Shown here piece after piece: positions 11,701-26,700 of a stretch of DNA of 64,000 nucleotides. The notes under the pieces were generated by a model, which did no database searches, had not been told where the DNA came from, and worked only from the letters and a program-made list of their open reading frames with translations. A program made the translations under genes and the position numbers. Source of the DNA: Gymnogyps californianus (Eukaryota > Chordata > Aves > Accipitriformes > Cathartidae); contig NC_059480.1 of NCBI RefSeq assembly GCF_018139145.2, forward strand, positions 10,850,428 through 10,914,427. The letters run 5' to 3'. Within the stretch, counting starts at the first letter, position 1; each line of letters starts with the position of its first letter.

Positions 11701-14700
11701 GCCAGGTGGACCTTATACATAGGAGAAAAGGTAAAAGAAAATTACTTGTATGAACACATAACTAGTGTGGACTCTTGTCTTTTACTGTATTTAAGTGTTC
11801 AGTAAGGGGTTCCTGACTGAATATAATACAACTTCACAGGTTGTCATGGGCAATAAAGACACCGGTAGACTCATGTTATCCTTCTTATGGGAGAGAAATG
11901 AACTAGATTGCCCCTGAATGCTTGACAGCTGGCTTTTCTATTGTGCCTCTGTCCTGTGCTGTATGGATTAAGAAATGAACTGAGGTGGGCAATGATCTCC
12001 CAGACTTACTCACTAGGATGACTTGTCTGGACTGAATTTGAATCTCTGCAGTAACAGTCGATGCCCTTTCCTCTCACATGTATTAAACCATTAATTTATT
12101 AAACAGCAGTCACAGTTAAAATACGATTTTAATTATTCACAGACGGTTGCACCATTAGCCCTGACTCAGAAATGCATACCTATTGATATATGGTGTTTGA
12201 GCATGTGTGGTTAATTGCCTTTCTGGTTGTTAATGGATGCTGAGATAAATTTTCTTCCGATAGGTCTTTTATATGTTATGAAGTCATTCACAAATGTCGC
12301 TATCAGTGCTTGAACTGAGAGGGGGAAAGAAGTGTCATGGTATCTCAGGCTAGAGGTGGATGTATCCATGTGTGAACTGGGGGAGTAGAAAGAAAACTTA
12401 GTCTATGCATCATCTCACACATCTCTCCCCCAAAAGTCATGTTCCATTCTTACCTTGTGGCCCAGCGTATCCTTGCTCTCCTATATTCCCTTGGTCACCT
12501 GGTGGTCCAGGTGCCCCAGGTAAGCCATCTTGACCTGGCAGGCCACGTGACCCTTCTTCACCTTTTCTTCCTAGATAAATACAAAGTACGCACTTTCCCT
12601 TCATACGGCTGCATTTAAAGGTTATGCATTGTCCAAACATACACAGCATGCAAAGCGCCAGTCAGCAGAACTGATGCCACCAAGAAATGACGCTTCAGGA
12701 CAGAGAGGTGCAGAACTGCTTTCTGCTGGGAATTCTCTTTACAACTTATTCACCTTGTGACCACAGTAGTAGCTCAGAGGCACAACTTCAGTAACAGCAA
12801 CTGCTGATAAGGTTTTATGTCCTCTCTACAGAACTTGTGTGATTTACAGTTGAAATCAAAGCACTAACAAACATTAGCATGACAAGCCTCTCGCAGCATT
12901 GCCATCAGTATCTGTACCGTGGAATGAGTTATAACTCATCCTATGGCAGGCCTTCATCTTGTAGGACCCAATTCAGCAAAGTCTTTAAACATGTACTGAA
13001 TTTCCTGTGAAGTAATGCGTGTATTAGAGTACTTACAGAACAGGGAGGGACTGCGGAATTGGACTACATCCAGTGGGGAAGGGTAAAGACATTTTTAGGC
13101 TCCTGATGGCCTCACCTTTTTATATTTCTCATATGGACATACATTTTTATACATTAGCAGATAATGGGGTGTGGCCATGACAGTAAAAGATACGTCTCAT
13201 GCAGGGCACAGGTAGTGATGGTCCTGTTCACTGGCTACTTTAAACATAATCTGAATGGAACGAAGTTACACTTGTCAGGTATTATTGCACTCAGCAATAA
13301 TTTTTTCCTCTTTTGGTAAAAAACAGTTTTCAGATGAGTATGTTTCTCTAGTGCCACAGTTGTTTCTCAGTAATGGTGTGGGTTTCATTCCCTGCAAATT
13401 TTGCTATTTAGCCTGCAGACTGAGTAACTCAAGGTTATATCACAACATTCAAAATTTCCCCATGTTACTTTTTACTAGATTCATTAAGAAAATCTAAACC
13501 CATCAAAACAATTTAACAGCTTTTCAATGTTGGTTGCATAGTTATTTTGCCAAAGCTCAAGTACACTGAAGTTTTAGTAATACACATTGCTTTTGCCAGT
13601 AAAACCTTCAGTTTGCCTTCCAAGCCAGGAGAAAATTTCCTTAATGAAAGGAAAAGCATTAATAAATGTTTCTTTCATAAAACCAGTATGAGTATGTATG
13701 ATTGTATCATCTGGTTTTACAGAAACTGTTTTACTGATGTATATAATGGAAGCACAGCAATTCAACCCCAGAAACACCATTTAGTTGGCAAATCAATTAA
13801 GATATGCAAAACTAGACAGTTCACTGAAAATTGCCTTGTGTTCACTTGCATGAGGGGAATGACTACTGCAGGGAATCTCCTGGGAGAACATGACAGATTT
13901 TCTCTGGAGACACTGGGTGTCCAGTGCACCCACTGCAACAGACTTTGGTTTCCCAAGCAGGAAATATCTAAAACCACATGAGGGATTGCACTATCTAAAC
14001 TGAAGACCCGACAGTTAGACACAACCTAAACTGAAGACACTACACAGACATGCTACACTCTATTTCTATGAAGACGGCCACTCTGTTGGAATCATCAGTA
14101 CCAGCATCACCCTTGTTTTCTTTTTATCTATCAGAAGAATGTTTCAGTCTTTCATCACTTCTTTTTAAGATCTCTTTAGTCAGGTTTTTTTTGTGGTAAC
14201 TTTTTCATGTTCTAACAGATAAAAAGTGCTATCGCAGCCACCTGTCTGACTTCAGTGTCCTTTTAGGACTTTGTTTAGCAGAGCTTTGTGATTTATTATT
14301 GCTAAATTTTAAAGCATGTATATTTTTAACATCCTCCAAATATAACCTGTCTAAACCATAGGATTGGTTTGAGGCATTGCTTTTTCATTTGTTGGTAAAA
14401 AGGTAAAATACCGTTTCAAGAACTGTTTTCTCAACAGTGCCTGATGCTTTTGCCCTCCCTGGCCTAGGAAAAGGGAATGCAGTGCAGGTAGGCTCAAGCA
14501 GCCTGGTTCAGCTATATTGATCCATCATCCTCAGCATTCACCAGCCCACTACGTGCTTCTGGAGTGTTTAAGGGGAAGAGACAGGGTAAAACACAGAGAA
14601 GTAAAACTGACACTCTGACCCTTTTCAATTTGTTGTCTAAATGGCTAAAATAGACATCCAAGCTTTCAAAATGCAAGCTTACCTTGAGGTCCAGGGTGGC

Positions 14701-17700
14701 CTGTTGGCCCTGGTAATCCTACAGAGCCATCATCTCCTCTTTGCCCTGCTTCCCCAGGAGGCCCTGGGATTGCAGGGCATGAATCATCTATTTTTCCTGG
14801 TTCACCAGGGTCACCTGGAATGTGTAATAGGAAAGTAAATTAGACAGAAGATTGGTTAATAGCTCCCATGTGAAAAATCAGCATAACTGTTAGCTGGTTT
14901 TGGTATTCAAGTGTATACTTTAAGTATTTCAAAATCTTGAATTATTGAGTCTCACTGCTTTTAATTTTACTCTTAGTCTTTTAGTACAGCATTTAACAGC
15001 ATGGCAAGCGTGTGTTAGCAAGTGTATGCTAGCTGATATGTTTCAAATATTTGGTGTACAGTTTCCGTCTTAATGTGCCCCAAACTGATTTGAGTTAAAG
15101 CCTGAAGTCTACCCAACTTCAGTGCGAATACCTTAGCACATGTGAAGATTTACAGTACTTTGCCTGTTGTGGCTGCAAAACCATCAATAAGCAGGCCAAA
15201 GAAGCTAACCCACAATATCCGTTTAAAATAATTATAATAATAAAAAATAAAGAATGGACACATTTTATGTATTGAAAGTTACTGGGAGCTATTGGCTATT
15301 TGCATTTTGGAACAAAATCAGAATCAGATCAATTTAGTCAGATTAAGAGTTCAGTGTTTGTAGTAATCCAGTGTTAGGACTCAAGCTTTTGCTAAGTTTT
15401 TGGTTAGAAAGCATCTTGTGTGACAACCAAAAACCAAAATGATAATTTGAAACAAGTGCGTTTTACAAGTCTAACTGACATCATAGCACGAGACTTCTCA
15501 ATGTAGCATTATCATGATATTGGTCTACTTGGAAGTGCTAGCTATTTATGTGAAAAATCTATTAGAACTATGTTGTTGTAGCAGTATCTACTATTCCTAG
15601 CAGCCAAGCCAGGAATACCTTCTAATAAGAGTGGAATGTATCTATACAGAAGGAAGCCCCCATGAACAGAACAACAATCAATAGTCATGAACTTACCTAT
15701 GAAACCTGAAGGATTTGAAAAATGGAAAGCAGATTGCAGCCATTGTGGTGCAGGCGGAAACAAGTTTCAGGCATGTAAATTAGAGTAAAGAATGGAATGA
15801 GAACTGATATAATTTACATGAGGTGACATTAGAAACAAAGTTCAGAAATTTTTACACAACTCAAATGAGAAATCAATTGAGTTTTTTTCTGAGGTTGCTT
15901 AAATTGTCTGTATGCAAGTAAATGTTAGTAAGATTATATATGAATAGAAAGATCACGGTTACCATTGAGTGACAATGAGTAACAGGTTCGTAAGTACCTG
16001 TGGGACCTTTGGGACCAGGTTTTCCTTGAAAACCTTGGTCTCCTGGTTGTCCTGCAGCACCAGGTGGACCCTGTGGGCCATGGATTCCCATAGGACCTGG
16101 AAAGAAAACAGTTGTGCAGTTACATGTGGTTGCATTCCGAGAAGGTGAACACACAAATAAGATGAAGTCTGGCTGCTTGAATAACAAAAAATGCTTGGGA
16201 CAGCTCAACTCTGTTGTCTCCCAGAAAGGTATGCACATTCTCCTCTTCTCTCCCTGGTCTTGAACTGAATTAAAATTTATGACTTTTCTTTTTGTAGACA
16301 ATTGGAAGGGATTGGTGTAGACAGGACTTCTCTACAGTGTGTGGAAGAAGCAGAGTGTCTAGATCCCTGTTTTCAAACTAAATAATTTGTTGAAAGCCCA
16401 AAGCTATTGATATGGGGCAGATGTGAGACTCCATGTTAGTTCAAACACATCTGCATCTTCCATAGTTTCTCAAGACCCCTGCAGAGAGGTCAAGGTTTGC
16501 TTTGTCTGGCAGACTCAAAAGTTTTACTGCCGCATTCTCAGGTTGGCAGGGGAGTCTTCCAACAAGTTGTTGGAAGCAGTAGATGTGAATCTGGCTCTAC
16601 TCTGACCTTCTACCCCAGCCCTATCTTATCTGTTGGTAACAGGGCAGAGCTATGAAATGTCCAGCCTATCCCTTCTGTCTGGCTCAGTCTCCAATGGCAA
16701 TCCCCTGTGCACAAGGCTCAGTTGCATCGGGCTGGGCATAAGTGCACAAGCTAGTTAAAAACATCTCAGATCATACCCTTTGGGCCTCTTCTTCCTTGGT
16801 TCCCTGGAAAACCTCTGGCTCCTTGTTGCCCTCGCTGCCCAGGATTACCTGGTGCCCCTCGAATACCAACATCACCTGGATCTCCTCGCACAAAGATAGT
16901 CTCTCCAGGAGGACCAGGATTCCCAGGCTGACCTATGGTAAAAGAACTTTTATTCTTAATATATGCACGAAGCATAAACATCTAAAAATAGCCGTGTTCC
17001 ATTGGGTTTTTTGCTTCTGGGTTTTTTCCCCGGGACGTTGGACAGCCCTTGCGTGTTTTTGGAAATACTAGCGTTAGCCTTTGTCCAAGGCATTGTAAGG
17101 AAGACAATAATAGGAATAGCTCCCAAAACTATGTAGATTCTGTGCAAGCAAAAGGCGGCAAGTTAACGTTACATGCATTGAGACACTGTTTCTCTATATT
17201 TATTATAGTGTTGCTTACCCTTCCAATCTCCATCCCCTATTTCCCAATAGGAAGTAAGTCTTCGTACTGGGTAAGGAAGGGTTCAAATAATACTTAATGT
17301 AAGCGGTCAGAACAACTTGAAAGAGCTCCGTTTGAGGACCAGAATCTATCGGAATTGACTGGATCCCTTGGTGACCCCTGCTTGTAACAGAAGTGAGGTC
17401 TACATAAATGCTTACAAAAGAGTTGCCAGCTTTAGCTTTCCCAGGGCTGGATTTAGATTGGAAAGCTTTTTGTGGGTTTACCAACAACAGCAGGCTTCTG
17501 GACAATGTCTTTTATCCCTCTTGTTAGGAAGAGAGGCCAGTAATCTTATTTCTGTTTGCTTTTGTGGAAATTGATATGTTGTAGCAGCAGCACTTGTACA
17601 GAACTACCATTGTTCTGTACAAGCAGAACTTGTACAGAACAGGCCAGAAAACTGAATCTGGAGATCTGTATTTTATTCTTGCTCTGGTGATCTATGCAGT

Positions 17701-20700
17701 GTTCACTTCTCTGTGTATTCACTGAGGTATTGATTGGTTTCTTTGTTCCCTATACACTTTTATATGTTGTTCCACAGACAGCAACCCAGTGACTCCTAGT
17801 AGTCTCAGGGGCTTTTTACATGATCAAAGTTGGTATTTTTGGTTTTAGTACCTCTGATGCCATCTAAACCAGGTGGTCCTTGATCACCTGGAGGACCAGG
17901 AGAAGCACTATCAGGAGATCTTCCCATAGGTCCCGTGGGTCCAACAGGTCCTCTTCTGCCTAAGGGATCACATTTTACAAAAAAAAAGAAAGAAAAAAAA
18001 ATCTGAGGTTTTTTTAGGTTACAGAAATAAGTTACTAACTAAAAGAATGCTGACATGTGAAGTCATGGAGGTAATGCATGCTTTCACTTGTACGGTGAAC
18101 ATACCAGTGATTAGGCTAATGAAGACATCTTGTAGAAGTGAAAATATTTGTTATCTTTTTTAAATTTCTAATTCTTTCCATAAAATCTACTTAAACTAAA
18201 GAATGCATCGTCACACATTGGCATATTGCCACAAATAGCCACCTTCTGAATTCTAACAATGGGAGAAATGGTAGAAATGTAAGACGAGTGGGGACTATGA
18301 CATCAGCCTGCCTGGGACAGGATAAGTATTCACAGATTGTTCCCAGCAAAAGTGAGTTCAGCCATTTCCTAAAAACCTCAGTGAACAAGACGAACTTACT
18401 AGCCTTAAATGTATTTTTTTCCTAATTTGTAATCTGGATTTTTGCAAAATAAGATGTTAGTGCCCTTACATGTGACAGGCAGGAAGAGTTACAGATTACC
18501 ATCCTCTGCATAACACGTTTGAACAGTCGCAGCTTGTTAGCATGTGTTGCACTCTGTTGCCTTCTCTTTTCTACAAAAAACCAAATCTAGTTTCTTCAGT
18601 CTTGTTTTCCATTTACTCTCTAGTGTACTTCCATTTACTCTCATTTGTACTCTAATTTGTCATTAGAGACTCATTTACTCTCCATGTACTCTAATTTGTC
18701 AAAGCTGGTCACAGTATACCATGGGAGGCCTTGCCCATCCTATGTCAAGCAGTGTTAATGCATCTTAGAATGAAACTTTTTCTCTTTGTTCCTCAACAGC
18801 ACCATTCTGTTGACTCCTCTAGTTCACAAACTAGTAACTGAATTGAGAAAAAAGACTGTCTTCATCTTAGAATAATTCACCTCACCAGAATTCACCTCCG
18901 CTATTTTTCTTCTGTGTGTTATGTGACACTGTGGCAAGGTTTGGTAGAGTAAAGCTAATGTCGCTTCTAATCACGGAATTGCTGAGGCTTGAATGGGCCT
19001 CTGGAGACTTTCTAGTCCAACCCTCTCCTCAAAGCAGGGTCAGCTAGAGCAGGTTGCCTAGGACTCTGTCCAGCTGGGTTTTGAGTATCTCCAAGGATGG
19101 ACACTTTAAACTTCTCTGGGCAACCTGTTCCTGTATTCAATGACCCTCACAGGAAAAACAAAACTTCTCCTTACAATTAAGTAGAATGTCCTGTATATGA
19201 GTTTGTGCCCAGTGGCTCTTGTCCGGTCACTGGATACCACTATGAAGAATCTGTCTCCATGTCCTTCTCATCAGGTACTTAGACACATTGATAAAATCCC
19301 CCCTGAGCTGTCTCTTCTGGAGACTAAGTAATTCCCACTCCCTCAGCCTCTCCTCATATGACAGATGCTCCAATCTCTTAACCTTCTTAGCGACCCTTCC
19401 TCAAACACTTGCTTTTTCCTATTTCTATGCAATTCCTATATCACCAAGGCTCTTAAATAACCATAGCAATCTTGTGATACAGTTCCATCTTGCATTTACA
19501 TCAGAATAGTTGACAGATTTACTATATTTCTGTGACTACCACATCTCCTGCACTCTTTCTCTTCAGGAATTTCTTCCCAAGAGGCAGCTCCACCTAGCAG
19601 TTCCCCGAGTCTGTCCAAGTCCATCACTTTCTATTCTCATTCTTTCCTCTCCTGTAACATAATAAACAAGAAATACTGGGGTCTCTGTATCTACTCAGGA
19701 AACATCAGCATGTTATTGCAACAGAAATGTTTTTAGGGAGGGAATCTTCTGGGTATGTATAAATGTTCATGCCAACCAGGGGAAGAGCCTGTATGAGCTT
19801 CATTTCAACTCTGCAGGGCACCAAGGAGAAAACCCTTTCTTACCTGGGAATCCTGGGAATCCCCTTTCTCCAGGGGGGCCTGGAATAGAAATACCAGGCC
19901 ATCCAGGTTCACCTCTGTCTCCTTTTGGTCCAAGTTCTCCTGAGTACCCTGGGGGCCCTGTTTCACTTTGACCTTTATAGGAAAACAATTATGTACATAA
20001 AGCTTACAGTGAGTACAAATACAGATGCGCAGAATAGAAATACCAGCTGCAGATGTTCCTCCTTGCAAGGGTTGCCTAGTGCTATTGTTCTGGTTCTCTC
20101 TTGGAAGCTGGATAGAGTTTTGTTGAATCTGGCCCTAATTCATCTCTTTCAAAGAAAGTAATCTCTTTGCTTTAATGCTCTTCTTCAGGGGTTATTTTAT
20201 ATGGTGTCACTATTGTCTGTAACTTGAAATGTAAACTGATTGTATGGTCCTAAATCTAATTTTCTATCAGCATAAATTTGCTATCTCTAGATAGATGGTG
20301 AGCACTGTTTTTTAATACTGCTTCAAAAGCACCTTTTGAAAGTTGCAAGTAGACCAGCGTGAGTGAAATCCACGTTCCTCTTAAGTCCAACTCCCATGGA
20401 CTGTAATGGGGCTGGGATTTTATTAGTCTCCTTTTAATTCGTTAGTTTTATCTTTTACGTATAAAAAACCTGGAGACTTGGCTCTTCTTTGAATCATCTG
20501 CACCGAACACTTTCATTTTATAAACAGCCTTGAAAGGTTCCAACAAAACTATATGAGTAGTGGAAGTTTTAAAGTTTTCCCCACAAATAACTGCAAGTGT
20601 GTCATTAGGCATACTTTAGATTCTGTTTGAAATTTTAGTGTAAGCCTTAATGTTATCTTCTGGGCAAGGCAAATATCAAAATAATGTGCATCATTCCTTG

Positions 20701-23700
20701 CACATTCAGTCACTTAAGAGAAGATTTTCTGTTCCACATAGCTATTTCCCTTCTTTACCTGGAGCTCCTGCAGAACCTTTTTGACCTTTTAGTCCATCCA
20801 AACCATCCAGTCCGGGCAGTCCAGGAAGACCTGAGAGGTATTACAGGCATGACTGGGTGCCACAATAATCCTTTAAAGTCACAATTAAAAATTATACCAT
20901 TTTTTTTCTGACAAGACATTCTGGATCAAGACAGAGTATTTGCTGAATTTGATTCTTATTGGCAACTGAAGACGAGATCACATTGCACCTGAGTGCGGTC
21001 TTTTTGGAAAGGAAAATGTGAAAAATCTGAAAATAGCAATCATAACACAGTTTCACATCAAAGCAATCAGAAAACATACATTTTAATCCTTTAGGTATTT
21101 CTATACTGCAGCTAGCAGCAGGAATCTTAGTATGGGCTAATTTACTCTATAGTGAACCTCGTGTCTGTGGCTAGACTACTACTGCTACATGTGATTAACT
21201 AGTCGAAAGTTAGCTGTGTTATCGCTACATGACCAGGTGACTGGGACGCAGACACTGCCTAAAATAACTGTAAAGCTGGAACTTCTTTACAGCTTCTGTT
21301 CCAAATGTAAGTGCAATTTAATCTAGCTGCACTAGAAAGAAGCTAAATTTTCACCTGGCTTCTTTTCCTTGGTCCTCCAGATTTCACATAGAAAACTATA
21401 CTTTTTTGCATCACACTATGACAAAAATTCTTTAAACCGAACAGCACAAAGTCTTTGAAGACACCAAACCTGTAATTGAGACCTATGCTGACATGTGATA
21501 GTATAGAGCAGCTTTGTCACTAGTGATGTTCACTAGATGACCAGACCACAGGCTCAGTGTTCATGGTAGTCAGATATAACTTTTGCTTTATAATCTGTGC
21601 TTTTTTGAAAATTGCTAAAACACAGTAAGTAAAAACATAGATGGCATTTTTTATCCATTTTTTTTAAAGTTGAACTAATCTGAGATTGTGTGTGTTGTTT
21701 GCAGTGGAGGGTAAAAATATCTGTCATTAGCACTTTATAGTTTCCTAAGTTGTACAGATGAAGTATCAAATGTGAAGACGTACCCTTATTAAATGCAGAT
21801 GGCAGCCTATCACCTGGTGATAGGACAGATTTGGCAAAACTGATGGGTCATTTGGTAACAGGTTTCAGAGAGGTTTCAGACAGAGGAATACACTTGGGAC
21901 GCTTCTTGCTCCAGAGAGGGACAGATTCGAGTGGACACTGATCATCAAGAAGCTGAACAATACTGTCAGTGCCTACTCCTGTCTCTTTTCCACCTTTGCT
22001 GCTTATCTCTGCCTAATTTCCTTCCCCACCAGTTCCCCTCCCTGCCATGTACGATTCCCAGTCCAGTTGCAGTGCTTTTTTTCCACGAGTCTGAATTATC
22101 TTTCTGTCTGTCTCCTTTTCCCTGTCTAGCTACTTCCTGGCATACGTTTCGGTTCCTGTGCTTGATCCCAGCATGTCCTGCAGCACACAAATCTGCTGTA
22201 TATCCACAGCATGAATCATGGGAGAATTTAATGCTCTACTTAAACACATATGAATTGATATATTTTTTTTAAAGTTTATAAGCTGGTCAAATTTGTCAGG
22301 GACAAATTGCTGTAGAAGAGCAACACGAATGCCCTTCATCAGCTGTTTCACCTGCCAAATTTAAAGGTCCCTAGTTCAAAGATGGGTCATCTGAGAAAGG
22401 AAAATTAAAAGGGCGCTGGAGTTATCTAACAGACATACCAAAAATAATAATCCCATAGCTTTGTTCTCAGAAATGGTGGAATTATTTTAGTTAAAATTTA
22501 AGAAAGGAATGAAAAGAAAGGGGGGAAAAAAAAATCCAGTCTGTAGCAAACACTGATCTGGAAAAATTTTCAATCCAGAAGATTGTTTGAAAACCTGCAA
22601 GACATTGATAATGTACTCTCTATGTAATCCCCTTTATAATATGGGACACTAGTAATCCAACCTGTAATATCTTCTATGCCCTTAATTAACTGCTCTTTAA
22701 CTTCTCATGACATTCTAAATTTCAGTCCTGCTTTCTGTAGCCGCCTTGTCCTTTGGGCATGTTCCCATTTTCAAATTTATGTAAGACCTGCATGCCAATT
22801 TGGGGAATTTAACAGTGGTATTTTAAAATGATTATGAACTCCTAACTATTTTTGGCACCCAGGTCACCATTTAAAACTTTTTTGATCTTTAGCTCATTCA
22901 GTCAAGATTGATGGCTTGGTTTACTTGCTTTCCAGGGAATTTCTGACACATTTGCCAACAATCCATTATAATATCAGCACTTGTAATTCTAGATTTTTGG
23001 AATGCTATAGTCCAATATTTCTAGGTACAGCTGAATTGGCTGACCTATGTATGAACCACTGTTTCTGTATTTTACAGCCCAATTCAGCTTCTACTCACAC
23101 AAGCAATTCTGCTGATGTTCTTAATATTACTTGCTTCATCAAGGATTACTCACACAAGTAAGGCTTGCCAGACTAAGCCCTTAACTACTAAACCTCTCCC
23201 TGTAATAAAGAAAATGTGATTATGCTTTGGTAGATGCTGTTTAACTATTTTTTTTTAATCTAAAAATTCTTCAAGCGTAAGACATTTAATGTAAATGAGA
23301 AGCATGAGACTAACAAGGCCATGTACTTAGCTATGAACAGCCAATTAACCATTTCACTTCTAACGCTAGCAACAATATTTATTGAAAATAGGGTTAAGAT
23401 CTATATTCTCCAATTGAATTGGAACACAAATTCTGTTCAGTTTTCATTACTAGGTATAATTTCAAAGGTGTTAACCTTCTTTTCAACTATGCTGGCAATA
23501 TATAGAATCCCAAGGCTTAGTAGGCAACTTGGTCTCTAATGAATTGCCATTTGGAACTGAACTTCTCCCTCTGCAGCACGTATGTTAATTTGTTAGGTTT
23601 CCTGTGCAGGACTTGAGATAACTTCTGCACAATATAGAAAAGAAGTGTCTTACCACTTATGACAAGAAGGAAAGAGTCCATCTGCTACTAAGTTTTCAGT

Positions 23701-26700
23701 AGAAGAATGCTTTTTTTTATTTTGACCCCTCTGAATTTAGACATCCCTGTCACTGCAGATCTCTGCCTTTGTTACAGCAAATACTGTTTACAGCAATGAA
23801 ATGTCCTCTTGCAGATTATGCACCAGCAAGGAATCTGTCATGACAGTTTAAATCAGCACCACTTATTTACTGCAAGAAATCACAAGTGGTTTTCGTATTT
23901 CATTTAAATTTTCAGTAGTTTATAAGAAACCTTCTCAATTTTTCCTTAGGCTGAATTTGAAAAAGTGAATCTATTGTCCTCTCTAACCATTTATCATAGC
24001 CCCAAGTGTTACTTTACTGTGATTTCTGTATATGGGTCACTAACATTATTCTTCCTGTACAGGAGCTGGTTATGAAGCACACTATAACAAAGAGAGGATA
24101 CAAAGTACATAGTTGATTACCTTTCTTTATGAAGTATTAATGTAACTTATAATTTCAGTATGTCATTCTGACTATAGTAAAAGTTAATAATGTTCTCCAA
24201 TAAAAACAACTGTATAGATGAACTGCTGTTCAATCTAAACATAACAATCATTATGAGAAGTGTAAATTAGGATTTGGAGGAAACATTTCTACATTAAATC
24301 CACCAAAAATCAGTTTTTGGAGAAAAAAACAACAACAAAACCAATAACGAAAACTAACCCAAGTTATCTTATCACAATTTGTTAAAACAAATTTGTAAGA
24401 CAAAACTTTCCATAGCAGTCTGCTGGTTTTGTAGAGTAACAGTGGCACTCCATGGTGAAAAGGCAGAACACAGCATAATTGAAATGAAACATCTGAATTA
24501 CTGCAAACTCCTTTTTCTTTCCTTAACTTCTGCTCTCAGTTACATCAGCTGAACCAGAACCTGTTTCTACCTTCTTCCTTACTCATTTTAGATTGTAGCC
24601 CATTTTTTCTGAGGCAGCATTTATGTTACTTGTCAAAGGTGATGGGAACTGGCTTAATTCTTCTAGTAGTTTAAGAGAATACAGAATCAAATCATGCTCA
24701 CAGTTAGGCCTTTTCCATTTTCACTACTAAAAGGGTTTTTATGTCTGGTGCTGTTACATTACCAGTAGAACTGCACTGTATACTGTTTACCTTTTCTGCC
24801 TTGGGATCCAGCGAATCCTTGCAATCCTGGAGGTCCCAAAAGTCCATGTTTCCCTCTTTGTCCAGGTTCTCCTGGCAATCCCTGAAGACCTGTAGCTCCT
24901 GAGTGTGGAAAAAAATCTGTGAATATGCAAATGTATTAAGCTGTTGATTTTTTTTTTCATGCTATGCAGCACACTGCGTTAATCAGAGGTACCTGAAAGT
25001 GTATGGGAATGTATGAAGAACTGATGGATCTTGCTCTCTGAGACTCTGAGCAGACTATTGCTGCTGTCTATAGGTACTGAAATAGCTTTCAATACATGCC
25101 TTCATATGATCTCTGATTTCTCTAGCCTCCTCCACAGAGGTGCCTCCTCAGCTGCATTTTCCTGTTCCATACCTCTTTTGAGCTGTTACATGGCAGTATT
25201 TTTTAAACTTTGGCATTACCTGGAAATCCAGGTATTCCTGGGTACCCAGGGTCACCCTTGGATCCTGGTCTTCCAGGTTGCCCTTGGATACCTGGTGAAC
25301 CCTTCTCTCCTGGGAATCCACAGAGTCCTTAAAGAAAAAAAAAAATCTACCATTTATTTGTTTCAAGTTGCCCATTCTTCATCTCGTGACAAGTTTAAAA
25401 ATATAAAAGTTCAGTAAGGGGTTTCTTGACTAGAAAAAGAATTTTATTCAAGTACTTCAGATCCTTGCATCTATTTATTAGCAATGAATTATACTGATCT
25501 CTCTGGTGATATCTGAAAGAGCAGAAATGGCTAGCAAGATACAGCCAAGCCAGGTTTTATTCTGGTAAGTATTGGTATGTTTATCGGTGCTGTACTAGAC
25601 AACAGTAGACCCTACCTCCTATGTTCACGCTAGCCATATTGCACATTGTGATGCCTCTCCAATCCCTGGAGATATTTGTAACTGTAGAAAATACCGCTCG
25701 CTATGCACAGGAAGCAGAGCTCCCTCTCCGCTAACAAAACTTAGAGAAAATAAGTTCTTAAATCCAATTTTTCTTTCAATCAGACAGAGGTACCTGGTAA
25801 TCCTGGATCGCCGGGAGGCCCTTTTCGACCATGTGTACCAAGCAGAGGAGTTGGGTCACCTCTCTTGCCTGTTGAAGTACAATGACTTTCATTTCATACA
25901 AGTATCCTTTTCATCCACAAAACCAAAGCTGGACAATTTTGTAAGATCAGATAATTTACTCATAGATATTAACAGCTATAAAAGGGACTGAGAGAACACA
26001 GAATGAAAACTGCTCTGGCACATGCAAATTATCTGCCAGCTCAGCTTGTCTTGAAGTACTAACTCAGTTTGTGCTTAGTATGACTCCTGGCAGTATTCAT
26101 GTAAATTTCCCATAATGAAAAAAACAAAAACAAAACCAAAAATCATGGGAACTTTCCCAATACTGACAGCATATACTGAAAATGAAAGATACTGCATAAA
26201 TTCCCCATAATACTTTATTAAACAAAGAGAACTCCTTACGTAGGTTTGTGTGGATGTGCAAAATAAATACAGCGAGTCTATTTACTCAATAAAGACCTTT
26301 TATCTATTTACTCAGTAAAGACCTTTTAGGGGCTAGCTGGGGACTTTAAGCTAGCACACCTTCTTCTTTCTGTCTGTGCTGAAATTCCTGTTTATCACAG
26401 AATCAATAATTCTGAGCAATTTGGCCTTACATTGTCTGTACAAATGTCTGACCTATCCTACCTATTCATGCTGTCTCTAGCTTCATTGTCTGATTTTGCT
26501 GTGAAGAGTTAAGACGAAATACCAAGCTCAAGTGTTGCTAGAAATCCCCTGCCATAGCAATCCCCACCTTTACTGGCTATGTCTTGCTTTAGTTTTAAGG
26601 ATAACTTTTGCAGTAAATTTATTTTCAATACATTTCATAAAAGTTCTCTTTACATTGAGTATTGTTCTTTACTTTTTTTTGTGGGAATACATTCCCTGGC

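Larger units (their letters stand above)
8789..16776 (-). other. COL4A4: COL4A4 introns between w42 and w36
   Basis: Introns of 615, 1832, 742, 2112, 1183 and 680 nt. AT-rich, with no other exon, RNA gene or recognisable repeat. Confidence 0.6.

Noticed and set aside
13547..13981. 144-codon plus-strand open frame
   Set aside because: Lies in a COL4A4 intron, shows no family motif and an equally long antisense frame; treated as chance.
14641..14838. Plus-strand frame across exon w38
   Set aside because: It is the antisense shadow of the collagen exon on the minus strand.
15958..16156. Alternative minus-strand frames around w37
   Set aside because: Only the Gly-X-Y frame fits the flanking exon phases; the other frame lacks the repeat.
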